64,000 nucleotides of DNA from Brevundimonas variabilis (GCF_014199945.1 NZ_JACHOR010000001.1:806001-870000); one strand, 5' to 3'; shown: positions 28,492 through 37,182, numbered from the stretch's first letter. Notes: generated by a model not told the origin, from the sequence alone. Numbers and translations: made by a program.

Positions 28492-29076
28492 TCAGCCCCG
28501 TTCGTCATTCGCGGGAATCTCTGCCCTTTTTCCAGCGGCAGGTGGTCGCCGCACCGAACGATCATAAATCAAACCAGCGACCACCCCTGCGGCAAGGATA
28601 CAGCCTATGATCCAGAGTAGGGTCCTGCCGCCTGCCAGCGACCTTTCCTGGCTCGCCAGGGCGAAGTCGGCCCAGGGTGCGGTTGAAAACATGAAGCCTG
28701 TCGCTCTGGCCATCTGCCTCCCGGCCAATGCGACGCCGACATAGACCCCAGCCACCCCGGCACCCGACGCAGCAAAAATCCATGGCGCAAAGACCCGTCC
28801 CTTTCGCAATGACTCGAACAGCCAGAGACCGATCGCCCCGAACAGGCATGCCGGAACGATTCCAAAACCCGCGACAACAACGGTGAGAACTAGCGACATG
28901 CCGAGAAAGACCGAAAGATCATTCACTGGGACGCTCTCTCCTTGCACGAGGGCGTAACCCACTCCCGTAACGAGGAAGAACCAGAACGAAATTGGAGACA
29001 CAAAGATCGCAGCCAGCAAAAACCCCCGAATATCGATCCGGGGCTGGCTCGATTGGCGTCTGGCCTTGCGCTTCAT
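28492..29076 (-). CDS. Integral membrane protein, unknown function
   Basis: The 194-aa protein has a basic N-terminus and four predicted membrane helices (around residues 18-42, 56-86, 97-120 and 150-170). No conserved domain is recognised. It sits between trmB and the rimP operon and has its own downstream terminator. Confidence 0.65.
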   Translation of the reverse strand: MKRKARRQSSQPRIDIRGFLLAAIFVSPISFWFFLVTGVGYALVQGESVPVNDLSVFLGMSLVLTVVVAGFGIVPACLFGAIGLWLFESLRKGRVFAPWIFAASGAGVAGVYVGVALAGRQMARATGFMFSTAPWADFALASQERSLAGGRTLLWIIGCILAAGVVAGLIYDRSVRRPPAAGKRAEIPANDERG

Positions 29077-29094
29077 GGCGGGAACGGTAGCGGA

Positions 29095-29784
29095 TTACAC
29101 GCTTGAAGTGAACTCCAGAAAGATCGGCGCGATGTCACCGAGCTTCTTTTCCTCATAGCGGGTGGTCACATGATCGTTCGGCGCGGCGTGCCAGTCGGCG
29201 ACGTTACCCGTGCGGACGAGACCTGGCGTCCGCTCCAGCCGCTCCAGCGCCCAGTCGGCATAGTCCTTCCAGTCGGTGACGAACCGCAGGGTGCCACCCG
29301 GCTTCAGCAGCCGGGCGATCTCGACGGCGACGGCATCGCTCAGCAGGCGGCGCTTGTTGTGTCGCGCCTTGTGCCAGGGGTCGGGGAACAGGATCATGAT
29401 CCGGTCCAGCGAACGATCCGGCAGGGCTGCGATCACGTCGCGCGCATCATCGGCATGAAGCCGTACATTCTCCAGTCCGCCCTCATCAATGTGCCGCAGG
29501 GCCGAGGCTACGCCGTTCAGAAACGGCTCGCAGCCGATCATCAGAATGTCGGAGTGCCGTGCTGCCTGGGCCGCCAGATGTTCACCGCCGCCGAAGCCGA
29601 TCTCCAGCCAGACGCCCCTGGCAGCCGGCATCAGGGCCAGCGGGTCGATTGGCCCCGCCTTCGGATCAGGCAGGGCGATACCGGGCATCAGGGTATCGAA
29701 CAGGACAGCCTGTTTCGCCTTGATCGGCCGCGACTTGATGCGGCCGAAGGTCCGGAGCGGGCGGTGTTGGGTTTCGTCGGACAT
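29095..29784 (-). CDS. trmB: tRNA (guanine-N7-)-methyltransferase
   Basis: TrmB forms m7G46 in tRNA. The start MSDETQHRPLRTFGRIKSRP at 29784 gives 229 aa. The SAM site VWLEIGFGGGEHL, the catalytic-loop motif MILFPDPWHKARHNKRR and TRYEEKKL near the end are family signatures. A longer upstream ORF start lies in repeat DNA and is rejected. Confidence 0.96.
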   Translation of the reverse strand: MSDETQHRPLRTFGRIKSRPIKAKQAVLFDTLMPGIALPDPKAGPIDPLALMPAARGVWLEIGFGGGEHLAAQAARHSDILMIGCEPFLNGVASALRHIDEGGLENVRLHADDARDVIAALPDRSLDRIMILFPDPWHKARHNKRRLLSDAVAVEIARLLKPGGTLRFVTDWKDYADWALERLERTPGLVRTGNVADWHAAPNDHVTTRYEEKKLGDIAPIFLEFTSSV

Positions 29785-29800
29785 GGCTGCAATCCAGGTC

Positions 29801-29945
29801 CTTCTCCCGGTGCGGGAGAAGGTGCCCCGGAGGGGCGGATGAGGGGTCCCACGGGCCTGCGGGGTCGCCGTTGAAATAGAGCGACCGACAAGGGGGCGAC
29901 CCCTCATCGGTCACGCTTTGCGTGCCACCGTATCCCGAAAGGGAA
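29801..29945. repeat. Intergenic palindromic repeat between trmB and metK
   Basis: CTTCTCCCGGTGCGGGAGAAG is a perfect hairpin. It is followed by GATGAGGGGTC (29838-29848), whose complement GACCCCTCATC recurs at 29898-29908. The unit is different in sequence from the one near 22,100 but of the same style. Confidence 0.75.
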
Positions 29946-29960
29946 TAGGGCCACTGATGC

Positions 29961-31148
29961 CTAGGCAAGTGCCTTGAGTTGATCCACCAGATCGGTGCGT
30001 TCCCAGCTGAAGCCGCCATCGGCGTCGGGCTCGCGCCCAAAATGCCCATAGGCCGCCGAGCGGGCATAGATCGGCTTGTTCAGGCCCAGATGCTCGCGGA
30101 TCGCGCGCGGCGTCGCCCCGCCGATCAGGCCCAGGATCTTGTCTTCGAGGACGCTCTCGGAAATCTTGCCGGTGCCATGCAGGTCGACGTGGATCGACTG
30201 GGGCTTGGCCACGCCGATGGCATAGCTGATCTGGATGGTGCAGCGGTCGGCCAGACCGGCGGCCACGACATTCTTGGCCAGGTAGCGGCAGGCATAGGCG
30301 GCCGAACGGTCGACCTTGGTCGGGTCCTTGCCACTGAAGGCACCGCCACCGTGGGGCGAGGCCCCGCCGTAGGTGTCGACGATGATCTTGCGCCCGGTCA
30401 GGCCGGTGTCGCCGTCGGGACCCCCGATCTCGAAGATACCGGTCGGATTGATGTGCCAGACGGTGTCCGCGTCGGTGAAGCCCTCGGGCAGGACCTCGAG
30501 GATCAGGGGTTTGACGAAGTCAGCCACATCGGCGGCGCGGCCTTTGGCATGCTGGGTCGACAGCACGATCGAGGTCGCACGGACGGGCTTGCCATCCTCG
30601 TACTGGATCGTGACCTGACTCTTGGCATCGGGCTCCAGAAGCGTGCCGCCGGCGTGGCGAACCTCGGCAAGCTTCTTCAGGATATTGTGGCTGTACTGAA
30701 GGGTCGCGGGCATCAGCTCCGGCGTCTCGTTCGAGGCATAGCCGAACATGATGCCCTGGTCGCCGGCGCCTTCATCCTTGTCACCGGCTGCGTCGACGCC
30801 GACAGCGATATCCACTGACTGCCCGTGGAGCCGGTTGATGAACTCGAAGGTGTCCCAGTGAAATTGGTCCTGCTCATAGCCAATGTCACGCACCGCGGCG
30901 CGGACCGCGGCCTCGATCTCGGCTTCGATGCCGGGAGCCCAGCCGTCGTTTTCCCAGATGCCCTTGCCGCGGATCTCGCCGGCCAGCACCACCAGATTGG
31001 TCGTCGTCAGCGTTTCGCAGGCCACCCGGGCTTCGGGATCGCGCGCCAGGAACAGATCAACGACCGTGTCCGAGATGCGGTCCGCGACCTTGTCGGGGTG
31101 GCCTTCGGAAACGCTTTCCGAAGTGAAGAGGAACGACGAACGGGACAA
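29961..31148 (-). CDS. metK: S-adenosylmethionine synthetase
   Basis: MetK makes S-adenosylmethionine from methionine and ATP. The 395-residue product begins [24 protein letters not shown] (ATP- and Mg-binding), contains [10 protein letters not shown] and [20 protein letters not shown], all invariant in the family. The upstream region has a palindromic operator overlapping a good promoter. I see no SAM riboswitch in the short leader. Confidence 0.98.
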   Translation of the reverse strand: MSRSSFLFTSESVSEGHPDKVADRISDTVVDLFLARDPEARVACETLTTTNLVVLAGEIRGKGIWENDGWAPGIEAEIEAAVRAAVRDIGYEQDQFHWDTFEFINRLHGQSVDIAVGVDAAGDKDEGAGDQGIMFGYASNETPELMPATLQYSHNILKKLAEVRHAGGTLLEPDAKSQVTIQYEDGKPVRATSIVLSTQHAKGRAADVADFVKPLILEVLPEGFTDADTVWHINPTGIFEIGGPDGDTGLTGRKIIVDTYGGASPHGGGAFSGKDPTKVDRSAAYACRYLAKNVVAAGLADRCTIQISYAIGVAKPQSIHVDLHGTGKISESVLEDKILGLIGGATPRAIREHLGLNKPIYARSAAYGHFGREPDADGGFSWERTDLVDQLKALA

Positions 31149-31191
31149 GGGCAGGCTCCAGAGGGAGGATCAGCGGACGTTATGCGCGCAG

Positions 31192-31219
31192 ACATATAAA
31201 GATATGCTTATATGTTCAA
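31192..31219 (-). promoter_or_regulatory. metK promoter with palindromic operator
   Basis: ACATATAA (31192-31199) and TTATATGT (31208-31215) are perfect inverted arms around an 8-base spacer. On the minus strand TTGAAC (-35-like) and TATGTC (-10-like) are 17 bases apart and overlap both arms. A repressor bound here would block metK. Inferred: an ArsR-type methionine-cycle regulator (SahR/SamR-like) as described in Proteobacteria. Confidence 0.55.
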
Positions 31220-31665
31220 CCCGTCTCGGCCCCTCGAGGTTGCAGACCCGGGGAGGCCGCAGGCTCGCCTGCCAGCCAGCGCTCGACCACTCCCCCGGCC
31301 AGGGCGTAGAGCTGGATCAGTCCGAAGAGCCACCGCGTCACCACATTGGACCGGAGGCCGATGTCCGGATTCAGCCACAGGGCCCCGTGAGCAATCATGG
31401 CCAGGACCTGACAGGCGACCGCAACCAGCAGCCACCAGCGATCGTATCGCAGGGCCATCCAGATCAGGGCCAGAAGAAGGACCCCATCGACGATTGCCAC
31501 GGCGATCTGATGGGCGGCGCGGTCGAGATCCTGGACGAACAGGGCCGCGACATAGGCCATGAGCAGGACGAGCACGGCCTGTCGCTCGATATGGCCGCCC
31601 TTCAGCCAGCCGATCGCGAAAATCGCCAGGGTCGAAACGAGAAAGAAGCTCTGAAGAGGCGTCAC
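31216..31665 (-). CDS. Small integral membrane protein, unknown
   Basis: The 149-aa product has four hydrophobic helices (about 5-20, 29-45, 55-70 and 78-100, with a further short one near 112-125). No family is recognised. A second frame over the same DNA (31208-31708) encodes an Arg/Gly-rich peptide and is considered a shadow. Its stop codon overlaps the edge of the metK promoter. Confidence 0.55.
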   Translation of the reverse strand: MTPLQSFFLVSTLAIFAIGWLKGGHIERQAVLVLLMAYVAALFVQDLDRAAHQIAVAIVDGVLLLALIWMALRYDRWWLLVAVACQVLAMIAHGALWLNPDIGLRSNVVTRWLFGLIQLYALAGGVVERWLAGEPAASPGLQPRGAETG

Positions 31666-31714
31666 TGACGACCGTTCGCTTTACGGTGGAGCAGGCCGCA
31701 CCATGCATGGGGCA

Positions 31715-32185
31715 TCAGCGGAAGACCGTAACCGACGGCGAAGGCGAGTCCGGCAGGGTCCCGAGAGCGGCCTCGATCGAGCGGACTTGCCGGTGTTGGC
31801 TGGCAACCAGGCCCGTCAGGGTCGTGACCAGCACGGCACAGACAACTGTCGCCACGGCGATCATGACCGCCCGCACAAGAGGATCTCGCGGAGGCGGTCT
31901 ATAGCCGAGCCGGCCATCCGCGATTGAGGAAAGAGACTCCGTGGACGGATCCAGGGTCCCCGATACGCCCGCAACCGGGTCTGAGACTCGGGCTTCCGCG
32001 TCAAGGTCTTCGAGGATCGCAAGCGCAGCCTTGCGCCGGTTGACGCCGAGCCGCTGGCAGGCCTCGAGCACATGCTTCTTTACCGTCGGCTCGGACACGC
32101 CGAGTTGCGCTGCGATCTCACGGTCGGTCAGTAGCCGCGTCAGACGCAGGCATTCTTCCTGGCGCGGCGTCAGGGCGGTCGGCAT
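31715..32185 (-). CDS. Membrane-anchored LuxR-type HTH regulator
   Basis: Residues 4-60 form a GerE/LuxR HTH (LTPRQEECLRLTRLLTDREIAAQLGVSEPTVKKHVLEACQRLGVNRR). Unusually it is at the N-terminus, with no receiver or ligand domain. A linker and one membrane helix (104-127, VRAVMIAVATVVCAVLVTTLTGLV) follow, with a short tail outside the cytoplasm. Such tethered regulators can be released or respond to membrane signals. It lies 232 bases downstream of the radical SAM cassette on the same strand. Confidence 0.75.
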   Translation of the reverse strand: MPTALTPRQEECLRLTRLLTDREIAAQLGVSEPTVKKHVLEACQRLGVNRRKAALAILEDLDAEARVSDPVAGVSGTLDPSTESLSSIADGRLGYRPPPRDPLVRAVMIAVATVVCAVLVTTLTGLVASQHRQVRSIEAALGTLPDSPSPSVTVFR

Positions 32186-32417
32186 GCAAAAATCCTACAG
32201 GTACAACGCACAGACTATGATGACGCTTGCCGAACGTCCAGCGGAACCCCGCACAGGTGAGTCAAGCGTGGGTCACATCCTATCCACGGAATGGGATGAG
32301 ATGGGTGCAGCTGCTGCACACCCAATATCCGGTGCTCGCACCACCAGGACAGCATCGCCGGCTATCGAGGCGTGAAGCGGTGATCAAGGCCTTGGGCCGG
32401 CCCGCACGAGGCTCGCT

Positions 32418-33359
32418 CTAGAATCCCGTGATTCCCTCCTGCTTCTTGAGACGCGCCGCCGTTTCCTGAAGCCGTGCACGCGCAAAGTTCGAGGACTTTT
32501 CAAGGATGTCCACGATGTCGGCGTCAGATTTCGAGGGCGAACGAAACCGGCGGAGTGTGCCTGAGAGAACCTCCACAGCGACCCCTTGCAACGCGTTCAG
32601 ATGGTCTTCGGGACTGGCCTGCGCCTTCGATCCCAATGCGCGCTGCAGTTCCTCGGAACCCAGTGCACTCGCCCAGTTCTCGAACACAGCGATGGAACGC
32701 ACCTGGCGCATCTGGTCCTCGATCTCGGAAAGCGGAGCCGAAATGAAGATGGCGTTCTCGGACGCCATGTGCTGGCCATCCGTCCCGAGCACGAAGGTCG
32801 CATCCCCCAGAAATTCCGGCAGTATCAGGTCGGGGTATCGCTGGGAGGCGACGGCCATGATGTCCATGTAGCCGCGCATTTCCTCACCGCCCTGGAAGGT
32901 CTCTGCGCCGAGCCCCAGAGTGAGAGCAGCCAGATGACATTGCGGGTAGGCAACCTCGGCAAGCGACGGGGTGCGCGCAAGGCCGAGTTCGGCGCGCTGA
33001 TACGTGGACAGCAGTCCGGCAAAGGACTCCCGGTAGAGGGCCTTGGCCCAGCCAAAATCCATGCCCATGGACAGAAAGAAGGCGGTCTCGTGGGCCTCGG
33101 GAGCCATGGACGTCAGAAGGATGTGATGTTCCCCGCTGAAGTCGATGTTCATGGCCAGGCATTCGCGGACGACGGCCAGGGTGCGTTCCTGGATCGCGTC
33201 GCGCGCTCCGGGGTAAAGGAGCGCCGGAATCAGGTCGTCAATGACCGCGACGATCTGATGGTCCGAGGAGAGCTTTTCCCAGCCGGACAATGTGCTGGCG
33301 TAATGGCCGAGGTGTCGTGGGCCCGTCATCGGATTATGGGCACTAACCAGAAGAGACAT
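32418..33359 (-). CDS. Tryptophanyl-tRNA synthetase-like protein with degenerate KMSKS loop
   Basis: The 313-aa protein follows the TrpRS plan. MTGPRHLGHYASTLSGWEKL (11-30) carries the HIGH-type motif HLGH. AEVAYPQCHLAALTLG followed by GGEEMRGYMDIMAVASQRY corresponds to the tryptophan and tRNA/ATP site region. GTDGQHMASENAIFIS stands where TrpRS has GTDGxKMSKSxxNxIFLS, and a C-terminal helical part remains. The KMSKS lysines are lost (HMASE), so normal tRNA charging is doubtful. The housekeeping TrpRS is not in the window. The start codon follows the 70-aa peptide stop by 3 bases, so it is part of the radical SAM cassette. Possible roles: binding tryptophan, or adenylating an amino acid for peptide modification. 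Confidence 0.7.
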   Translation of the reverse strand: MSLLVSAHNPMTGPRHLGHYASTLSGWEKLSSDHQIVAVIDDLIPALLYPGARDAIQERTLAVVRECLAMNIDFSGEHHILLTSMAPEAHETAFFLSMGMDFGWAKALYRESFAGLLSTYQRAELGLARTPSLAEVAYPQCHLAALTLGLGAETFQGGEEMRGYMDIMAVASQRYPDLILPEFLGDATFVLGTDGQHMASENAIFISAPLSEIEDQMRQVRSIAVFENWASALGSEELQRALGSKAQASPEDHLNALQGVAVEVLSGTLRRFRSPSKSDADIVDILEKSSNFARARLQETAARLKKQEGITGF

Positions 33360-33362
33360 GGT

Positions 33363-33575
33363 CTAGTTCTCCCGGGCTTGTTTTGGAGGGCCCCCGTAGA
33401 CGATGACGGTCTCATCGACCATGCGGAGTCCCCGCAGCATGCCGACAGTGATCTCCATGGGCCGGTCAAAGATCGGTTTAGGCCGCTGGAAAGGGGGCAC
33501 CTTTGAGATCTGTTCCCAGGTCTGACCCTGATTTCCAAGGTCCTGCCTTGAAGATTTACGAATATACTCGCTCAT
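33363..33575 (-). CDS. 70-aa peptide, candidate RiPP precursor
   Basis: AAAAGGAG lies six bases before the ATG, one of the strongest start signals in the window. The start overlaps the last 20 bases of the radical SAM gene, and the stop is 3 bases before the next start. The peptide is hydrophilic, has no cysteine, one tryptophan (W20), two tyrosines (Y4, Y60) and a proline-rich middle (KVPPFQRPKPIFDRP). Its C-terminal half (ETVIVYGGPPKQAREN) includes a GG. No homologous family is recognised. Position between a radical SAM enzyme and a TrpRS-like protein makes it the likely substrate. Confidence 0.65.
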   Translation of the reverse strand: MSEYIRKSSRQDLGNQGQTWEQISKVPPFQRPKPIFDRPMEITVGMLRGLRMVDETVIVYGGPPKQAREN

Positions 33576-34857
33576 TGACGGCTCCTTTTCTGCTCTGAGT
33601 GATCAAGACGTTGCCATAATACTCGTGCTCTGAAGCCTGCTGACGAAGCGCATTCAGAGTGGTCGATTCGTTCCAGATACGGTCGATCGAAGACTCGAGG
33701 ACATTTCCAACATTCACCTCTTCACCGAGCATTTCCTTGGCCTGAATGCCGGCATAGGCCTGGCCATGAGGGGTGATCCTGAGGATGCGATCGGGGCTGC
33801 GGATCAGCCACGGCTGACTTCGCCAGAGCGTCTCACGGGCAGCCGGGCTGGCGCTTTCAGCGATGGCCCGCCATCCCGGGTCCGCCGGTCGGACGAGCCC
33901 GTCCGACACGGCCCGGGCGAACTGTTCGTAGGCTTCCGCAAGATCAGCGTTGGACGGGATGAGCGCTTCAAGCATTCGGCCTCGCCCCGCGCTGTAGAGG
34001 GGCGAGACGCAGTAGCTTACGTCGAAGGGCTGCAAGGCGAGGGCGGTCTCATAGATTCTCGACTTGTTCACAGACGTGAGGACCGTCCCGACCATCACGG
34101 GGACGCCCGATTGCCTCAGCCGTCGAATACCCGAAACCACACAGCGAAAACTGCCATGGCCTCGCTGCATATCGGCTGTTTCAGGGTCCGGGCCGTCCAG
34201 GGTCGTTTGCAGAAAGGTCAGGTTGGGCAGGGCTGCAAGGCCCGTGATCTGGGCATCGGTAATCAGACTGAGGTCGGATGCGACGGCAACCGAGAACCCC
34301 ATGTCACTGGCGAGGGTGATGATCTCGAGGGCATCTGCACGCAGAAGAGGATCGCCGCCCGTGAATCGAAGATAGAAGACACCTGCGGCTCTCGCCGCTC
34401 GAAACGCATCCTCGTATTGGGCCAGGGCCAGTTCGCCCCTGGGGCTCACACCGGGGTGAGAGTCATAGGCGCAGTAGGTGCAGACCCTTCGACATCGAAG
34501 CGTGAGCTCGAACTCGATGGCCAGCGGCGCAACCAGATGCGAGCGGTGAAATCTTGTGCGGTCTGTATAGAATTGCTGGGCTGCAGGATGGGGAGCATTT
34601 CCCTCAACAAACATCCGACTCGCCACGGCACCTTCGACGAAGGTTCTGAGGGCCATGGAATCCTGAAACTGACCCGAAAGCCTTGTGATGGCGACATCCG
34701 GCCGGGTGGGCGAGAACAGGGCTTCGATACAGGTGGCCGCAGCGTGATCGAAGAAGCGCACGCTATGATCACTTGCGCAAAAGACCGAGGCGCCGAACGC
34801 TTCTCGCCGATAGCTGAAGTCCTCGGAGAGCACGAACGGCCCATCGTTCTCTGACAT
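33556..34857 (-). CDS. Radical SAM peptide-modifying enzyme candidate with RRE-like N-terminus
   Basis: The 433-aa product has the [4Fe-4S] motif CRRVCTYC (C122, C126, C129), GGDP (167-170) and a TIM-barrel-like core (VAVASDLSLIT, FLQTTLDGPD). Residues about 8-48 (FVLSEDFSYRREAFGASVFC ... HAAATCIEAL) resemble PqqD-type RRE leader-binding domains. The C-terminal region has the GNVLESSIDRIWNES pattern typical of SPASM-containing enzymes but lacks the cysteine cluster. It is the first gene of a compact three-gene unit and probably acts on the overlapping 70-aa peptide. Confidence 0.75.
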   Translation of the reverse strand: MSENDGPFVLSEDFSYRREAFGASVFCASDHSVRFFDHAAATCIEALFSPTRPDVAITRLSGQFQDSMALRTFVEGAVASRMFVEGNAPHPAAQQFYTDRTRFHRSHLVAPLAIEFELTLRCRRVCTYCAYDSHPGVSPRGELALAQYEDAFRAARAAGVFYLRFTGGDPLLRADALEIITLASDMGFSVAVASDLSLITDAQITGLAALPNLTFLQTTLDGPDPETADMQRGHGSFRCVVSGIRRLRQSGVPVMVGTVLTSVNKSRIYETALALQPFDVSYCVSPLYSAGRGRMLEALIPSNADLAEAYEQFARAVSDGLVRPADPGWRAIAESASPAARETLWRSQPWLIRSPDRILRITPHGQAYAGIQAKEMLGEEVNVGNVLESSIDRIWNESTTLNALRQQASEHEYYGNVLITQSRKGAVNERVYS

Positions 34858-35351
34858 TGGCGCTCACCCATAAGATAAATGACGCTTGCTGACTTCGCGA
34901 ACAACCTGAACGTGCTTACCCTGACAGTCTCCAAGCCAAATGCAAGCCGGAAAATACAATCCAGGGCTTAGAGCTCTGAAGCTGCGCCCTGATCCAATGT
35001 CCCCGGAAAGGCCCCCCACACGTGAACCAACCTCCGTCCAGGGGCACTGGAGATCAATTCTAGGTTGGGTAAAGCCGACCGCTATGGCAAGCCGAACGGC
35101 TGGGCGTTGGCATCGGGCTTCATCCGCATGCTGTGCGCTTCGCACGCGAGGCGAGCGCCATGAGGGGATCGACGCGGTTCTGAACGTTTCGGTCGCGGGT
35201 CTCACAGCTTCGCCGCACTGCTGATCGCGGCGGCCGTCAAGGCGGCCGGAGGTTTTCACTTCCCTGCCGCCGGCTGCACATCGCGGGATCCGCGCGCGTG
35301 AACACGCCCGGGCCTCAGCCTGTTCGTGACCCGTTACCGATGGAACCGAAG
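34858..35351. other. Non-coding region between the radical SAM cassette and tRNA-Thr
   Basis: The 131-codon minus-strand ORF here has no plausible start signal and an unlikely composition. The part next to the radical SAM gene (34858-34960) is less GC-rich and probably holds its promoter. No clear operator is seen. Confidence 0.45.
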
Positions 35352-35427
35352 TGGTGCCGCTTAGGTGACTCGAACACCTGACCCCCGCATTACGAATGCG
35401 ATGCTCTACCGGCTGAGCTAAAGCGGC
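35352..35427 (-). tRNA. tRNA-Thr (anticodon CGU)
   Basis: On the minus strand the acceptor GCCGCTT pairs with AAGCGGC, the D-arm is TAGCTCAGCCGGTAGAGCA, the anticodon loop is TTCGTAA (anticodon CGU, threonine) and the T-arm is AGGTGTTCGAGTCACCT. CCA is encoded. The structure is complete. Confidence 0.95.
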
Positions 35428-35468
35428 CTTGACGTTTCGGGTCTTGGACCCGTCGCGAGAAGGGGTCT

Positions 35469-36155
35469 TTATACGGGCGAGCCGGGCTTGCCAAGCGCCG
35501 CTGTGACCGAAGCTTCATTCGGTTGAGCCGCGACCCTCAGCGACGCCAGCCCCAACGACCGTAGCGCAAGGGCGGCAGCGTCGGAAATCGCGACGGCCAT
35601 GCAGCGACCGGCCAGATCGGGGGTCAGAAGGGTGGCCAGGATCCGGGCGGCCCGGGGCGAATGGACGAGAATGGCCTCGAATGCCTGAGGCGGCGTGCAG
35701 CCGGTCTCAACTGTTTCATAGGCGACCAGAGTCCGCACGGTGACACCGTCGCCGACATGGCTGCCCAGGTCAGCAGCCGCCACCCGTGCCGAGACGTGCA
35801 GGAGCGTGGTTCCCGAGCCGTGTGTCTCGCGGATCAGGGTCGCGAGGTCACCGACCGCGCCCGATGCCGAGGTGACCGTGACGAACCCCGCCTCCCGGGC
35901 CGCGACGGCGGTGGCGTCTCCGACCGTCAGGACGGGCCAGTGGCGATCGGGCGTGAGGGCCGCGAAGGCGGCGACTCCGTTTCGGCTGGTGAAGCCGAGG
36001 GTGTCGACGCCGTCCAGATAGAGCGGCGGCGCCAGGAAGCGGACGGCGAGCAGCGGCTGGACCACCGGCTCGAATCCCAAGGCCGTCAGGGCTTCGGCTG
36101 TCCGGGTCGCGCCCGGTTCAGCGCGGGTCACCCAGACGCGCCGGATCGGCGGCAT
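35469..36155 (-). CDS. hemD: Uroporphyrinogen-III synthase
   Basis: HemD cyclises hydroxymethylbilane to uroporphyrinogen III. The 228-aa protein has the divergent family pattern: VWVTRAEPGATRTAEALTALGFEPVVQPLLAV at the start, LGFTSRNGVAAFA, and AISDAAALALRSLG in the second domain. It starts 2 bases after the hemC stop, so they are cotranscribed. Confidence 0.92.
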   Translation of the reverse strand: MPPIRRVWVTRAEPGATRTAEALTALGFEPVVQPLLAVRFLAPPLYLDGVDTLGFTSRNGVAAFAALTPDRHWPVLTVGDATAVAAREAGFVTVTSASGAVGDLATLIRETHGSGTTLLHVSARVAAADLGSHVGDGVTVRTLVAYETVETGCTPPQAFEAILVHSPRAARILATLLTPDLAGRCMAVAISDAAALALRSLGLASLRVAAQPNEASVTAALGKPGSPV

Positions 36156-36157
36156 GG

Positions 36158-37120
36158 TCAGGCGTCGACACGCTGGTCGCCGGCGACCGCCTGGATCTGC
36201 GAGCCGATCGTCTCGCCCAGAAGGGCCGCAGACGCCTCGGCATCGGCGGCTTCGATGTCCAGCAATTCGCCCGAACGCCGCCAGCGCGCCGATCCGTCCG
36301 GGGCCAGCATCTCGGCCGTCAGCAGCATCCGGCCGTCGGCGATCGTGGCATGGGCCCCCATGGCGGTGTGGCAGGACCCTTCCAGCGCCACCATCGCTCC
36401 GCGCTCAGCCGCAACGGCCAGGGAGGTCAGCGGGTGGTTCAGGGCCGCGACCCAGTCTGCATTGCGGATCCGGTCCGCCTCGCCCTCGCGGGTCTGGATC
36501 GCCAGGGCTCCCTGACCCGGAGCCGGCAGGAAGGTGTCCAGAGACAGACGTTCGCAAATGACCCCGGAGAGGCCCAGCCGGTTCAGGCCGGAGGTCGCCA
36601 GAAGGATGGCGTCGAAATCTCCGTCGGCCAGCCGCTGCAGGCGGGTGTCCACATTGCCCCGCAGCATCTCGATCTGCAGGTCGGGCCGAAGCGCGAGCGC
36701 CTGGGCCCCGCGCCGCAGCGAGGCGGTGCCGAGACGGGCCCCCATCGGCAGGTCGGCGAAGGTTTCGTAGTGGTGGCTGACGAAGGCATCGCGCGCGTCC
36801 TCGCGCTCGGGAATGGCGGCGATCATCAGACCGGGTGGCTGGATGGCCGGGACGTCCTTCATCGAATGGATGGCGACATCCACGCGACCGTCGAGCAGGG
36901 CCTCCTCGATCTCCTTGGTGAACATCGCCTTGCCGCCGATTTCCAGCAGCCGGCGGTCCTGGACCCGGTCACCGGTGGTCACGATATGGACCAGGGGTAC
37001 GGCCGTCTCGACGTCGGCGGGAGTCACGCCCATGGCCGCGGCGATGGCCCGTTGCATCATCCCGGATTGTGTCAGGGCCAGTTTGGAGCGGCGCGTGCCG
37101 ATACGCAGGCGTTCAGTCAT
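36158..37120 (-). CDS. hemC: Hydroxymethylbilane synthase (porphobilinogen deaminase)
   Basis: HemC polymerises four porphobilinogens. The 320-aa product starts MTERLRIGTRRSKLALTQ, has HSMKDVP (85-91), LRGNVDTRLQRL and the cofactor cysteine C250 in ALEGSCHTAMG. It is divergent from tsaD; the two starts are about 60 bases apart and share a promoter region. Confidence 0.97.
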   Translation of the reverse strand: MTERLRIGTRRSKLALTQSGMMQRAIAAAMGVTPADVETAVPLVHIVTTGDRVQDRRLLEIGGKAMFTKEIEEALLDGRVDVAIHSMKDVPAIQPPGLMIAAIPEREDARDAFVSHHYETFADLPMGARLGTASLRRGAQALALRPDLQIEMLRGNVDTRLQRLADGDFDAILLATSGLNRLGLSGVICERLSLDTFLPAPGQGALAIQTREGEADRIRNADWVAALNHPLTSLAVAAERGAMVALEGSCHTAMGAHATIADGRMLLTAEMLAPDGSARWRRSGELLDIEAADAEASAALLGETIGSQIQAVAGDQRVDA

Positions 37121-37182
37121 GGCATTCCGTCATATGGGCCGCGCGTTTGCTTCTGGAGGACAGGGTCGCTACCTCGACCCCG

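Noticed and set aside
30900-31215. SAM riboswitch upstream of metK
   Set aside because: The leader between the inferred promoter and the ATG is too short for a known SAM riboswitch, and no pseudoknot pattern was seen.
34864-35259. 131-codon minus-strand ORF upstream of the radical SAM gene
   Set aside because: No ribosome binding site, biased composition and no recognisable fold; treated as non-coding.
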